Shown: positions 17,381 to 25,741 of the stretch, piece by piece
Layout: each line of letters opens with the position of its first letter
How positions within the stretch are numbered: position 1 is the stretch's first letter
Assembly: GCF_900459175.1 (NCBI RefSeq)
Contig: NZ_UHFA01000002.1
Location: 1,860,001-1,924,000 of the forward strand
DNA length: 64,000 bases
DNA from: Streptococcus downei MFe28
GTDB lineage: Bacteria; Bacillota; Bacilli; Lactobacillales; Streptococcaceae
Reading direction: 5' to 3'
Program-made: the position numbers and the translations under genes
The notes under the pieces: model-generated
Databases searched by the model: none
Told to the model about the DNA's origin: nothing
Seen by the model: only the letters and a program-made list of their open reading frames with translations

Positions 17381-18391
17381 CCCGTTGTGCTAGTTAATCA
17401 GGCATAAGCCTTAGAATATTTCAAACTCAGCCCAAATTCATTTTGACTATTTTCCAGCATGAGTGAATAGATGAGTAAAATAGCTTCTACTCTAAACTGT
17501 AATGCCCGAAGGTTTCGACAGCGTAAATTCTCAATACCAAACTGTTCTAAGCTCGAAAAGACGGTTTCAATCGGTTGGCGCAATCGGCTAATTTTATAGT
17601 TCTCAAACCAAGAATAGTCCGCCAGATTTTTCCTGAGTTGAGAAATTAAGGTGATACCACAATTGGCCAACTCTTTCTTAACCTGCTTGTCAATATAGCC
17701 CTTGTCTCCATAAATCAGTGGAATAGAGCTGTGTTCCAGTAATTCAAAAGCCACTTGGCTATCGTAAACAGAGGCTGACGTTACTATATAATCCAAAGGA
17801 AAGCCCCTATCGCTGACTAAAACGGAGAACGTCACCCCGTAGTAGTGAATCTTCTTCGTGGCGTTGTATCCGATGTTAGCGACTTCTGATAAAAGGCTAG
17901 CTCTTAGATTACGGATGGGATGACATAAGGCACAGGGAAAACTGTCAATCAGGCCAAATGAAGAGGTCTCACAAAGGGAGGATACCATAAAGTAGCGCAT
18001 GCGTTGGATGCTTTGGGAAAGGTTTTGACAAATCCGACAAAAGCGGGAACGTTCTGGAAAGTCATTAGGAAAAAGGCTATGACGAATGGCTCGATAAATT
18101 GCGCTGGCTGTTCGGCACCCCTCTTGAATGGCCCAGAGATAACTAGCTATAATAACGACATCTGGTTGCTTCTGTGAGTGAACGTTTCGCCGATGCCTCA
18201 CGCAGTAGGGAACGAACCGGTCATAAAGTGTACTCACTTTTGTTAGCAAAACTGAAAAAATATCTTGTGTTTGATGTGGATTTGCGAGATAATAGTCTTG
18301 GCTTTGCCTATCATTCCCTCACTTCGTGGTTGTTCTGAGTTTATGATAGGCAAAGTTTTTTATTTTGGATAGTGTTAACTAGCACAACGGG
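17381..18391 (-). mobile_element. IS982-family insertion sequence A
   Basis: Perfect 17-bp terminal inverted repeats CCCGTTGTGCTAGTTAA (17381-17397 and, inverted, 18375-18391) bound a 1011-bp element that contains one DDE transposase gene. I see no target duplication (flanks ATAGAGTTC and TGGGAAAGT differ). A hairpin with arms CTTTGCCTATCAT/ATGATAGGCAAAG at about 18303-18356 followed by T-runs lies near the right end and would stop plus-strand transcription. Confidence 0.88.
17398..18249 (-). CDS. IS982-family transposase
   Basis: A 283-residue DDE transposase. I-D-S-F-P-C-A-L-C-H-P near residue 121 carries the first catalytic Asp in the family's D-S-F-P motif; Y-G-D-K-G-Y-I near 193 carries the second; the Glu lies in R-Q-P-I-E-T-V-F near 241. 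The frame begins with TTG 18247-18249; a GTG four codons later is an alternative. Full length with no internal stop, so possibly active. It differs clearly from the second IS982-family transposase in this window. Confidence 0.88.
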   Translation of the reverse strand: MLTKVSTLYDRFVPYCVRHRRNVHSQKQPDVVIIASYLWAIQEGCRTASAIYRAIRHSLFPNDFPERSRFCRICQNLSQSIQRMRYFMVSSLCETSSFGLIDSFPCALCHPIRNLRASLLSEVANIGYNATKKIHYYGVTFSVLVSDRGFPLDYIVTSASVYDSQVAFELLEHSSIPLIYGDKGYIDKQVKKELANCGITLISQLRKNLADYSWFENYKISRLRQPIETVFSSLEQFGIENLRCRNLRALQFRVEAILLIYSLMLENSQNEFGLSLKYSKAYA

Positions 18392-18514
18392 TGGGAAAGT
18401 ATTAAGCTCTGACTTAAGAAGAAAAATGTGAGGGAGAAGGTTGGTGAAGAATCACTAGTATTCAAGACGGCCATATTTTCCCAGGGGGGCAATGTTCAAT
18501 TTCGCAGGAATCAT

Positions 18515-18550
18515 AAAAGGTAGGGTTCACAACAACTCCTACCTTTATTT
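18515..18550 (-). terminator. Terminator between IS A and the SLC13 permease
   Basis: AAAGGTAGG and CCTACCTTT flank a loop; T-rich sequence lies on the plus-strand side and TTTTATG on the minus-strand side. Placed right after the permease stop it can end that transcript. Between the IS and this hairpin (18392-18514) I see nothing. Confidence 0.6.
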
Positions 18551-18560
18551 CAATTTTTAC

Positions 18561-19847
18561 TTAAAGTGGGAAGAATAGCATAGCACCTGCTGTTAAAGCA
18601 AAGATACGAACAAAGTACATTGGAACTGAGAATTTCCAAAAGTCGGGTAACTTGTAACTACCCATACCGAGTATCATAGCAGGCATCCCATCTAGGGGCA
18701 TATAGCCTCCGTTCCAACCAGAAATTACTACAGCAGCAGCTGCAGCTGCTGCCGTTGGGTTCCAACCCAAACTAACACAGGTCGAAATTGCAATTGGAGC
18801 AAAGACAAACACTGATCCCATATTTGAACCAGTAAAGGTAGCTGACATGCTGGTCAGAAAAACGAGTAGGAGAACCAATAAGAATGGGTTGATACTACCG
18901 CCAAGTGAGTGGGCAATAGAATCCCCTACCAATTTTGTAAAACCAGAATTGGATAAGGCATCCGCAACACCGATAACACCCGCCATCATGAGGATAACTG
19001 GAGCTCCCATATTATCCCTAACAGAGCGAAAATCAAGGACACCGACAAAGAGGATAACGGCTGCTGCCAGTCCAGGAACAACATAGGCAATATTGCCCAA
19101 TTGATTCATCATCATCCCAACAACACTGACAATAAACATTAAAATAGTAACCTTCTCTTGGAAGGGGGACATCATTGTTACAGCTAACTCCTGCTCCTTT
19201 TTAATTTCTTCATCCGCATCGGAAGCCATTGGATGATCTGGTAGCAGGCGCCAAGCAACCAAGCTCCAAGCCAGAAAAGCAAGGGATAGGACAAGGTTAA
19301 CCAGAGCGAACTGAATAATAGAAACATTATGCATATAGCCTGCCGAATGCAGGACTGTTACAGTTAAGCCATAGGTCAAAGCAACATTTACAGGAATCAA
19401 AGGGTGATTGGTTGCAAATCCAAGTTGCATCATCAACTTTGAAGTAGGCAGTTTCTTATTGTATGGAATCATCGAAACCAAGGATAAGATTAAGACATAA
19501 TAACCTGTCGATCCCATTCCAGCAAGACTAGCTCCTAACATAACAACCAGCAGTAATAAGGCATAGCTACGATAGCCACCTTTATCAACCAAATTCAACA
19601 TAATCTCTTGAACTCTTGCGATGAAACTAGTCTTCATCATTGCTGCCATGACCACCATAAATCCGGCAACCATAACAACGCTTGGATTGATAAATCCTGC
19701 GAAAGCTTCTTGGACAGTTGATAAACCCGTTACTACTAGGAGTAAACAGGCAAAAATTGGCGGAGCCCCAAAGGCAAACTTATCGGACATAATCATAACA
19801 ATCATGAGCACAAGAATACCCAGAGCCAGACACATCTGTAAGGTCAT
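18561..19847 (-). CDS. SLC13/ArsB-superfamily anion permease
   Basis: A 428-residue integral membrane protein with about eleven or twelve hydrophobic segments in two halves separated by a charged loop (D-A-D-E-E-I-K-K-E near 210). The repeats G-S-T-G-Y near 112 and T-G-S-N-M-G near 343 correspond to the substrate-binding SNT-like signatures of the divalent anion:Na+ symporter group. The likely substrates are dicarboxylates or similar anions; I cannot tell which. ATG 19845-19847 follows GAGGTG. It stands alone, with terminators on both sides. Alternative annotation: CitMHS or gluconate-type transporter. Confidence 0.75.
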   Translation of the reverse strand: MTLQMCLALGILVLMIVMIMSDKFAFGAPPIFACLLLVVTGLSTVQEAFAGFINPSVVMVAGFMVVMAAMMKTSFIARVQEIMLNLVDKGGYRSYALLLLVVMLGASLAGMGSTGYYVLILSLVSMIPYNKKLPTSKLMMQLGFATNHPLIPVNVALTYGLTVTVLHSAGYMHNVSIIQFALVNLVLSLAFLAWSLVAWRLLPDHPMASDADEEIKKEQELAVTMMSPFQEKVTILMFIVSVVGMMMNQLGNIAYVVPGLAAAVILFVGVLDFRSVRDNMGAPVILMMAGVIGVADALSNSGFTKLVGDSIAHSLGGSINPFLLVLLLVFLTSMSATFTGSNMGSVFVFAPIAISTCVSLGWNPTAAAAAAAVVISGWNGGYMPLDGMPAMILGMGSYKLPDFWKFSVPMYFVRIFALTAGAMLFFPL

Positions 19848-20069
19848 AATAACACCTCTTCACTTTTTTATTTTCAAATTACTTTACAAATTTATTCTAT
19901 CCAGTGAAAAGGTGGTTGTATAGGCTACAACCTTATTTTTTGTTTAAATAGTGAACGTCATTTTACGTTGTCCAACAAAATTATAAGATAGAGTTTTATC
20001 GTTTCAATTATGAACAGTTTATGTAAACATAAGTATTAGCCTAGCTACTTATAAAGTCCTTCATGAAAG
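19848..20069. other. Gap upstream of the permease
   Basis: AT-rich leader without a gene. AAGGTGGTTGTA/TACAACCTT at about 19908-19934 forms a hairpin followed on the plus strand by ATTTTTTG; on the minus strand it would be in the permease mRNA leader. Confidence 0.4.
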
Positions 20070-20124
20070 CAAAAAATGAACAGGGTTAGTATCCTACCAC
20101 TTAGAACTTACTCTGCTCATTTCT
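20070..20124 (-). terminator. Terminator after the DUF1934 gene
   Basis: AAATGA-CAG-GT-AGT pairs with ACT-AC-CTG-TCATTT across an 18-nt loop; on the minus strand TTTTTTGC follows. Confidence 0.7.
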
Positions 20125-20205
20125 TTTGATTAATTTATCAGTTTGGATTGGCTAATTAGGTATCACTTGAATCAAAATCTCCTTTGTCATAAGCTCTCGG
20201 ATAAC

Positions 20206-20598
20206 CTACTCCCCCCAAATTATCCGCAAATCGTAGGAGGCTAAGGGTCTGGTGGCCTCGGGTTCAGTCAAAAGGTCATAGGTCAGGTGAAGTCTTGCTT
20301 CTTCACGATTTAGGTCAAAGGTCTTTGTTTTGGTCACTAAGCGCTGGGTCCCCATAGAGGTTGGAATGGCCGCAAGGTCCAGGTCATCCTTGACAAAGCG
20401 CATGACGGACTTGGGATTGGAAAAGCGGGTCATGACTAACTCCTCATGATTGAGCTTAATGACGACTTTTTCATCCTGGCTATTTTGGTGAATGAGATAG
20501 TCAAAGCCTCCTTTTTGTATCCACTGGCACTCATGAATTTCCTCAATCAACTCCGTCTGGTCTTCCATCTGAATGGTATTGTAAATTTTAATCTGCAC
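20206..20598 (-). CDS. DUF1934 (YwiB-like) beta-barrel protein
   Basis: A 130-residue cytoplasmic protein of mostly beta-strand composition, with the M-G-T-Q-R and L-T-Y-D-L-L segments seen in the calycin-like DUF1934 family. No function is established for it. In many streptococci it is next to the HD-domain gene; here the two are divergent and separated by 690 bp of repeats. The ribosome site is weak (GGTAAGAAAAAAG). Confidence 0.75.
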   Translation of the reverse strand: MQIKIYNTIQMEDQTELIEEIHECQWIQKGGFDYLIHQNSQDEKVVIKLNHEELVMTRFSNPKSVMRFVKDDLDLAAIPTSMGTQRLVTKTKTFDLNREEARLHLTYDLLTEPEATRPLASYDLRIIWGE

Positions 20599-20627
20599 TT
20601 TTTTCTTACCTCACACATTGTCATCTT

Positions 20628-20933
20628 ATACTCTTCAAAAATCAAAACTATCTCACGGATAAAGTCACTCTATAGTTTTTCATTAGAGTGACTACGAAAA
20701 CTACGATTATAGTTTTCTATATCCCTGACTAATTTCATAAAAACTGTAATAGTGACAGTTTTTACTCCATGTCGCATCCTTAACTCACTTTGCCGTACTT
20801 ACTGAGGAATGCGAAGATTTCTCTATTTCCAACCTCAAAAGGTCTCCCAGACCCTTTGAGCTACCTGCAGTTCGTGCGACGCCTCACACCTTTTCATTTT
20901 AAGGTGTCGGCTAGATTGATTTTTATTGAGTAT
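20628..20933 (+). repeat. BOX-like repeat, copy c (306 bp)
   Basis: Carries an extra left module (AGTCACTC/GAGTGACT, GAAAACTAC/GTAGTTTTC and AAACTGT/ACAGTTT hairpins) before the core CTTAACTCACTTTGCCGTAC, then the GGTCTCCCAGACC hairpin and a unique AAGGTGT-containing palindrome before the right end TTTATTGAGTAT. It lacks the modules that fill the right half of copies a, d and e. Confidence 0.85.
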
Positions 20934-21077
20934 TATTTAATATTCTCAACTCTTATAAATCAGAGGTTGGGACAGACACTCATGATGGCTTTACCCTCAC
21001 CCACAAAAACGTGTAATCTTGGAAGATTACGTATAAAAAGGTCCTAGCCTCGTTATTTTTTCAAGATTAGACACATT
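20934..21077. other. Non-coding spacer between repeats
   Basis: Contains CGTGTAATCTTGGAAGATTACGTA, a short hairpin, split here as TAATCTT/AAGATTA at about 21012-21028. No gene seen. Confidence 0.35.
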
Positions 21078-21204
21078 GACGCAGTGGTTGATTGGAGGTA
21101 CTTATCCCTTGCTAGGCAAGTGATAGCGGCCATCCTAATCAACTGTGCGGAGGCGAGACGACAAAATCGATTTCTGGGAAATCGCGATTTTTGTTCCGCT
21201 CTCT
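21078..21204 (+). repeat. Dispersed inverted-repeat element, copy 2
   Basis: Shares GTTGATTGG, GTACTTATC, CCTAATCAACTGTGCGG and GAGACGAC with 13942-14048. In this copy an internal palindrome CTTGCTAGGCAAG and a second one GATTTCTGGGAAATC are visible. Confidence 0.65.
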
Positions 21205-21273
21205 TATCAATCGGTTTAAGTCTGTCTTTTGGCCTTATTATTCTACCAATTTCAGCAGTTCTTGGCAATTTTT

Positions 21274-21290
21274 GCTATACTAAAATCATG
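21274..21290 (+). promoter_or_regulatory. Extended -10 promoter of the HD-domain gene, leaderless
   Basis: TTGCTATACT (TGn plus -10) is followed by AAAATC and then ATG 21288. Only 6 nt separate the -10 from the start codon, so the mRNA should begin at or near the ATG. No Shine-Dalgarno sequence is present. Confidence 0.6.
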
Positions 21291-22580
21291 AATGAAAAGA
21301 TTTTTCGTGACCCCGTTCACAACTATATATCGGTGACAGAATCCCTGATTTATGACTTGATAAATACCAGCGAATTTCAACGTCTGCGGCGGATTAAACA
21401 GTTGGCGACTACCAGCTATACCTTTCATGGAGCTGAGCACAGCCGTTTTTCTCACTGCCTTGGAGTCTATCATTTGGCCAACCAAGTGGTTGCATCTTTT
21501 GAAAAGCACTATCCTAAGGACTGGAATAGTGAAGATAGCCTCTTAACCATGGCTGCTGGTCTTCTTCATGACCTAGGCCACGGGGCTTATTCTCATACCT
21601 TTGAGCGACTTTTTGGAACAGACCATGAGGCCGTCACCCAGGAAATTATCACCAATCCAGCGACAGAAGTTAATGCTGTCCTGCGACGGGTCTCACCTGA
21701 CTTTCCTGACAAGGTAGCCAGCGTCATCAATCATACCTATCCCAATAAACAGGTTGAACAGCTGATTTCCAGCCAAATTGATTGTGACCGCATGGACTAT
21801 CTTCTGAGGGACGCCTACTATACTGGCGCCAGCTATGGTCGCTTTGATTTGACAAGGATTCTCAGCGTCATTCGTCCCCATGGTAATGGCATTGCCTTTA
21901 CCATCAATGGAACCCATGCGATTGAGGACTACCTAGTCAGTCGCTACCAAATGTATATGCAGGTTTACTTCCACCCCGCTAGTCGTGCAATGGAAGTTCT
22001 CCTGCAAAACCTGCTAAAGCGAGCCAAGCTACTCTACCCTAGTCAGAAGACCTATTTTGAAAGAACCGCTCCTTGTCTAGTCCCCTTCTTTGAAAAGTAC
22101 TATAATTTACAGGACTATCTGCGCTTGGACGATGGGGTCATGAATACCTATTTCCAAAGCTGGATGACTGCTGACGATGCTATCCTGGCTGATTTGGCTA
22201 ATCGTTTTATTAACCGTAGAGTCTTCAAATCGGTTATTTTAACCGAGCAAAGCCAAACCCCACTCAAAGAGCTGAAAAAACAAGTTGCAGCTATTGGCTA
22301 CGACCCTGACTACTATACGGCTGAACACAAAAATTTTGACCTGCCCTACGATATCTATCGACCGGAAAAGGAAAATCCCCGCACCCAGATTGAGTTGCTG
22401 CAAAAGGATGGTAGCCTCAAGGAGCTGAGCCAGGAATCTGATTTAGTTAAGGCCCTGACAGGAACGGTTCATGGCGACAAACGCTTCTACTTTCCAGCAG
22501 AAATGTTGCTAACGGATGACCTATTTTCTGGGGAAAAAGAGGACTTCCTCAGTCATATCAAAAATGATGTCCTGCTTTAA
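21288..22580 (+). CDS. HD-domain phosphohydrolase (YwfO/dGTPase-like)
   Basis: A 430-residue cytoplasmic enzyme. Metal ligands are H56 (S-R-F-S-H), H94-D95 (L-L-H-D-L-G-H) and D near 166 (I-D-C-D-R-M-D-Y). The arrangement and the F-R-D-P-V-H start match the Firmicutes YwfO/SAMHD1-like dNTP triphosphohydrolase group; substrate not proved. The open frame extends 68 codons further, but it then covers the dispersed repeat, and family members begin at M-N-E-K-I-F-R-D, so I start at 21288. The promoter lies directly before the ATG. Confidence 0.85.
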   Translation: MNEKIFRDPVHNYISVTESLIYDLINTSEFQRLRRIKQLATTSYTFHGAEHSRFSHCLGVYHLANQVVASFEKHYPKDWNSEDSLLTMAAGLLHDLGHGAYSHTFERLFGTDHEAVTQEIITNPATEVNAVLRRVSPDFPDKVASVINHTYPNKQVEQLISSQIDCDRMDYLLRDAYYTGASYGRFDLTRILSVIRPHGNGIAFTINGTHAIEDYLVSRYQMYMQVYFHPASRAMEVLLQNLLKRAKLLYPSQKTYFERTAPCLVPFFEKYYNLQDYLRLDDGVMNTYFQSWMTADDAILADLANRFINRRVFKSVILTEQSQTPLKELKKQVAAIGYDPDYYTAEHKNFDLPYDIYRPEKENPRTQIELLQKDGSLKELSQESDLVKALTGTVHGDKRFYFPAEMLLTDDLFSGEKEDFLSHIKNDVLL

Positions 22581-22603
22581 CGGATCTAACCAACTGCAAA
22601 CTA

Positions 22604-23005
22604 ATACTCTTCAAAAATCACAACTATCCCACGGATAAAGTCACTCTATGATTTCTCATTCGAGTGACTACGAAAACTACGATTGTAGTTTTCTATATCC
22701 CTGGCTAACTCTGTATAAACTGTGGCAACGACAGTTTGTACCTCGTGTCGCGTCGTTAACTCACTTTGCCGTACTTACTGAGGAAAGCGTTGCTTTCCCT
22801 ATTTCCAATCTCAAAAGGTCTCCCAGACCTTTTGAGCTACCTGCAGTTCGTGCGATGCAGAGCAAAGTTGGTCGATTTCACCAACTTTGTGAGGGTAGTA
22901 AGGGAGCTAGGCAATCGTTATGGAGATTGCCGTTCGACATCAGTCACTTTAGTAACTTGATGTCATTGCTCCTTGCCTTGGCTATTTTCGATTTTTATTG
23001 AGTAT
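22604..23005 (+). repeat. BOX-like repeat, copy d (longest form, 402 bp)
   Basis: Contains both BOX ends and eight serial small palindromes: AGTCACTC/GAGTGACT (22639/22662), GAAAACTAC/GTAGTTTTC (22672/22685), AAACTGT/ACAGTTT (22717/22731), GGAAAGC/GCTTTCC (22782/22792), AAAAGGTCT/AGACCTTTT (22813/22825), AAAGTTGG/CCAACTTT (22864/22881), GGCAATC/GATTGCC (22912/22927) and GACATCA/TGATGTC. The core TTAACTCACTTTGCCGTAC lies between the third and fourth. Confidence 0.9.
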
Positions 23006-23289
23006 AAGCCGTGGCTGGTTCTTAATCTAATAAGGAAGATTGTCTTCACCCAAAAGTACCATTGAGACAGACAGTTACGATAGCAGCCTTATTTTTAAGC
23101 CTTCAATACCTCCTATTGAAGATTCCGCTCTTTTTACCTGATGCCCTAGTTCTTTATGTCCTTCTTGCACCGTTAGTGACTGGAAGGACTCTTATCCCAG
23201 CTGACAAATAGCCTGATTTTTAGTAAAATAGTAGGGATGTATCAGCCCTCAAGTCCTAGCTTCTGAGTGCTTGGGCTTTTACTTTATTT
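23006..23289. other. Spacer between tandem BOX copies d and e
   Basis: No gene seen. AGCCC-CAAG/CTTG-GGCT with a T-rich tail at about 23249-23281 could be a plus-strand terminator for the HD gene transcript. Confidence 0.4.
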
Positions 23290-23691
23290 ATGCTCTTCGA
23301 AAATCAAAATTTTCCCACGGATAAAGTCACTCTATGATTTTTCATTCGAGTGACTACGAAAACTACGACTGTAGTTTTCTATATCCCTGACTAATTTCAT
23401 AAAAACTGTAATAGTGACAGTTTTTACTCCATGTCGCATCGTTAACTCACCTTGCCGTACTTACTGAGGAAAGCAAAGTTTTCCCTATTTCCAACCTCAA
23501 AAGGTCTCCCAGACCTTTTGAGCCACCTGCAGTTCGTGCGATGCAGAGCAAAGTTGGTCGATTTCACCAACTTTGTGAAGTTAGTAAGGGAGCTAGGCAA
23601 TCGCTATGGAGATTGCCGTAAGCTATCAAGCCACTAAAGTGGCTGATAGCTTTGCTCCTTACCTCGGCTACTTTCGATTTTCATTGAGTAT
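23290..23691 (+). repeat. BOX-like repeat, copy e (402 bp)
   Basis: Same module order as copy d, in the same orientation and with the same length, 284 bp downstream. Its last module differs: GCTATCA-GCCACTAAAGTGGC-TGATAGC replaces the GACATCA/TGATGTC hairpin. It ends 26 bp before the HAD phosphatase start codon. Confidence 0.9.
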
Positions 23692-23717
23692 TACCTATTA
23701 AATTGGAGAAAATAACC

Positions 23718-24527
23718 ATGTCAATCAAACTTGTTGCCATTGATATTGACGGCACCCTAGTCAACAATGAGCGAAAAATCACCCCAGAGGTCTACCAGGC
23801 CATCCAAGAGGCCAAGGCTGCTGGTGTGAAGATTGTTATTACAACCGGTCGCCCCATTGCTGGGGTCCAAGACCTCTTAGCAGAGCTTAAATTGAATGAA
23901 CCTGACAACTATGTCATTACCTTTAACGGAGCCCTGGTTCAAGAGACAGCTAGTGGCCAAGAAGTCATTAAGGATGCTCTGACCTATGAGGACTATCTGG
24001 ATATTGAGCTGCTAGCCACCAAGTTAGGGGTCCATTCCCATGCTGTCACCAAAGATGGCATTTACACCAGCAACCGCAACATTGGTCACTACACGGTTCA
24101 TGAAGCCACCCTTGTTAGTATGCCGATTTTCTATCGGACGCCAGAAGAAAATCGCCAGCGGGAATTTGTCAAGACCATGTATATTGATGAGCCGACTATC
24201 CTTGATGCAGCCATTGCTAAAATTCCCAAGGAATACTATGAACGCTTCACTATTGTTAAATCAGCTCCCTTCTATCTTGAATTGCTCAATAAGACTTCAA
24301 ATAAGGGAACTGCTGTCCTCCATTTGGCAGAAAAATTGGGAATTTCAGTTGAGGAAACCATGGCCATCGGTGACGAAGAAAATGACCGAGCCATGTTGGA
24401 GGTTGTCGGCCATCCCGTTGTTATGGAAAATGGCAATCCCCAACTGAAAAAAATCGCTCGCCATATCACCAAGTCCAATGAAGAGTCCGGTGTTGCTTAC
24501 GCCATTAGAAAGTGGGTTTTAGATTAA
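23718..24527 (+). CDS. Cof-type HAD-IIB phosphatase
   Basis: A 269-residue haloacid-dehalogenase phosphatase: the nucleophile motif D-I-D-G-T-L at about 9-14, the T-T-G-R motif near 46, a class IIB cap, the lysine in N-K-G-T-A near 196, and the closing G-D-E-E-N-D near 219. Cof-type enzymes act on sugar phosphates or pyridoxal phosphate; substrate unknown. A TTG five codons earlier lies within the ribosome site TTGGAGAAAA, so ATG 23718 is the start. The stop overlaps the murM start (TAATG). This HAD-murM-murN order suggests a cell-wall-linked role. Confidence 0.88.
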   Translation: MSIKLVAIDIDGTLVNNERKITPEVYQAIQEAKAAGVKIVITTGRPIAGVQDLLAELKLNEPDNYVITFNGALVQETASGQEVIKDALTYEDYLDIELLATKLGVHSHAVTKDGIYTSNRNIGHYTVHEATLVSMPIFYRTPEENRQREFVKTMYIDEPTILDAAIAKIPKEYYERFTIVKSAPFYLELLNKTSNKGTAVLHLAEKLGISVEETMAIGDEENDRAMLEVVGHPVVMENGNPQLKKIARHITKSNEESGVAYAIRKWVLD

Positions 24528-25741
24528 TGTATACGTATAAAGTCGGAATTTCCGCTCAACAACACGAAGATTTTGTTAAATCCAGTGGCCAAACTAACGT
24601 CCTTCAAAGTGCTGACTGGGCCAAGGTCAAGGATAACTGGGACAATGAACGCCTCGGTTTCTTTGAAGATAGGGACATGATTGCTTCTGCTTCCATCTTG
24701 ATTAAACGTCTGCCACTGGGAATGACCATACTCTATATCCCTCGCGGACCAATTATGGACTATCAAGATCAAAAAATTGTTGACTTTGTCATTAAGTCCC
24801 TTAAGAAATATGCGCGCTCCAAGCACGCCCTCTTCATCAAATTTGACCCTCAACTGCTACTTAAGGCCTATAAGATTGGTGAGGAAGTTGAGGAAGAGCC
24901 CAAGACTCTAGTTGCCCTAGATAACCTGCAAAAGGCTGGGGTTGAGTGGTCTGGTCGAACTATGGCAATTGCTGATAGTATCCAACCGCGCTTCCAAGCG
25001 AATGTCTACACCCAAGAGGACATAAAGTCAACCTTCCCTAAACATACCAAGCGCCTAATGAAGGATGCTCAAAAGCGGGGAGTGATTACCAGCCGTGGAA
25101 CCATTGATGATGTCCAAGCCTTTGCGGATGTGGTTGCCCTGACTGAAAACCGTAAAGGGGTAGCCCTGCGTAACTATGATTACTTCAAGAAGATGATGAC
25201 CATCTATGGCGACAATGCCTATCTGCACCTGGCTAAAGTCAACCTGCCTAAGCGTTTGGCTGAATACAAGGAGCAACTGGCTCAGATTGAAAAGGATTTA
25301 TCAGAAACAGCTGAAAATCAAAAGAAACGCCTAACCAAGCTGACTCAACAAAAAAACTCTGTCCAAAAATACATCAGCGAATTTGAAGAATTTGTCGATA
25401 AATACGACGATGAATTGATTATTGCGGGTATCCTGTCAGTCCGTTTCAGTAATGTCATGGAAATGCTTTACGCGGGCATGAATGATGAGTTCAAGAAATT
25501 CTACCCTCAGTACTCTCTCTATCCCAAGGTCTTCGAAGATGCCTATGCTGACGGTATCAAATGGGCCAATATGGGCGGTGTCGAAGGAAGTCTAGATGAT
25601 GGCTTGACCAAATTCAAGTCCAACTTCAATCCGACCATCGAGGAGTTCATTGGAGAATTCACCATTCCAACCAGCCTCCTCTACAAACCAGCTATGTACG
25701 CTTACAATAAACGTAAACAAGCAAGGAGTAACCACGAATGA
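24527..25741 (+). CDS. murM: FemX/MurM-family peptidoglycan branch aminoacyltransferase
   Basis: A 404-residue Fem-type transferase: two GNAT-like halves interrupted by a charged coiled-coil arm (about residues 235-295, rich in K, E, Q), as in FemA and MurM. Such enzymes add the first residue of the interpeptide bridge to the lysine of lipid II from aminoacyl-tRNA, at the inner face of the membrane. ATG 24527 overlaps the HAD stop; an upstream in-frame ATG five codons earlier lies inside the HAD gene. It overlaps murN by 4 bp (ATGA). The specific amino acid cannot be read from sequence. Confidence 0.88.
   Translation: MYTYKVGISAQQHEDFVKSSGQTNVLQSADWAKVKDNWDNERLGFFEDRDMIASASILIKRLPLGMTILYIPRGPIMDYQDQKIVDFVIKSLKKYARSKHALFIKFDPQLLLKAYKIGEEVEEEPKTLVALDNLQKAGVEWSGRTMAIADSIQPRFQANVYTQEDIKSTFPKHTKRLMKDAQKRGVITSRGTIDDVQAFADVVALTENRKGVALRNYDYFKKMMTIYGDNAYLHLAKVNLPKRLAEYKEQLAQIEKDLSETAENQKKRLTKLTQQKNSVQKYISEFEEFVDKYDDELIIAGILSVRFSNVMEMLYAGMNDEFKKFYPQYSLYPKVFEDAYADGIKWANMGGVEGSLDDGLTKFKSNFNPTIEEFIGEFTIPTSLLYKPAMYAYNKRKQARSNHE

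Noticed and set aside
21084..21287. N-terminal extension of the HD-domain protein by 68 codons
   Set aside because: It is a translation of a dispersed repeat; the family starts at M-N-E-K-I-F-R-D, right after a promoter.
22604..23691. CRISPR-like pattern in the tandem repeats d and e
   Set aside because: There are two 400-bp copies only, with no short direct repeats and unique spacers, and no cas genes nearby.
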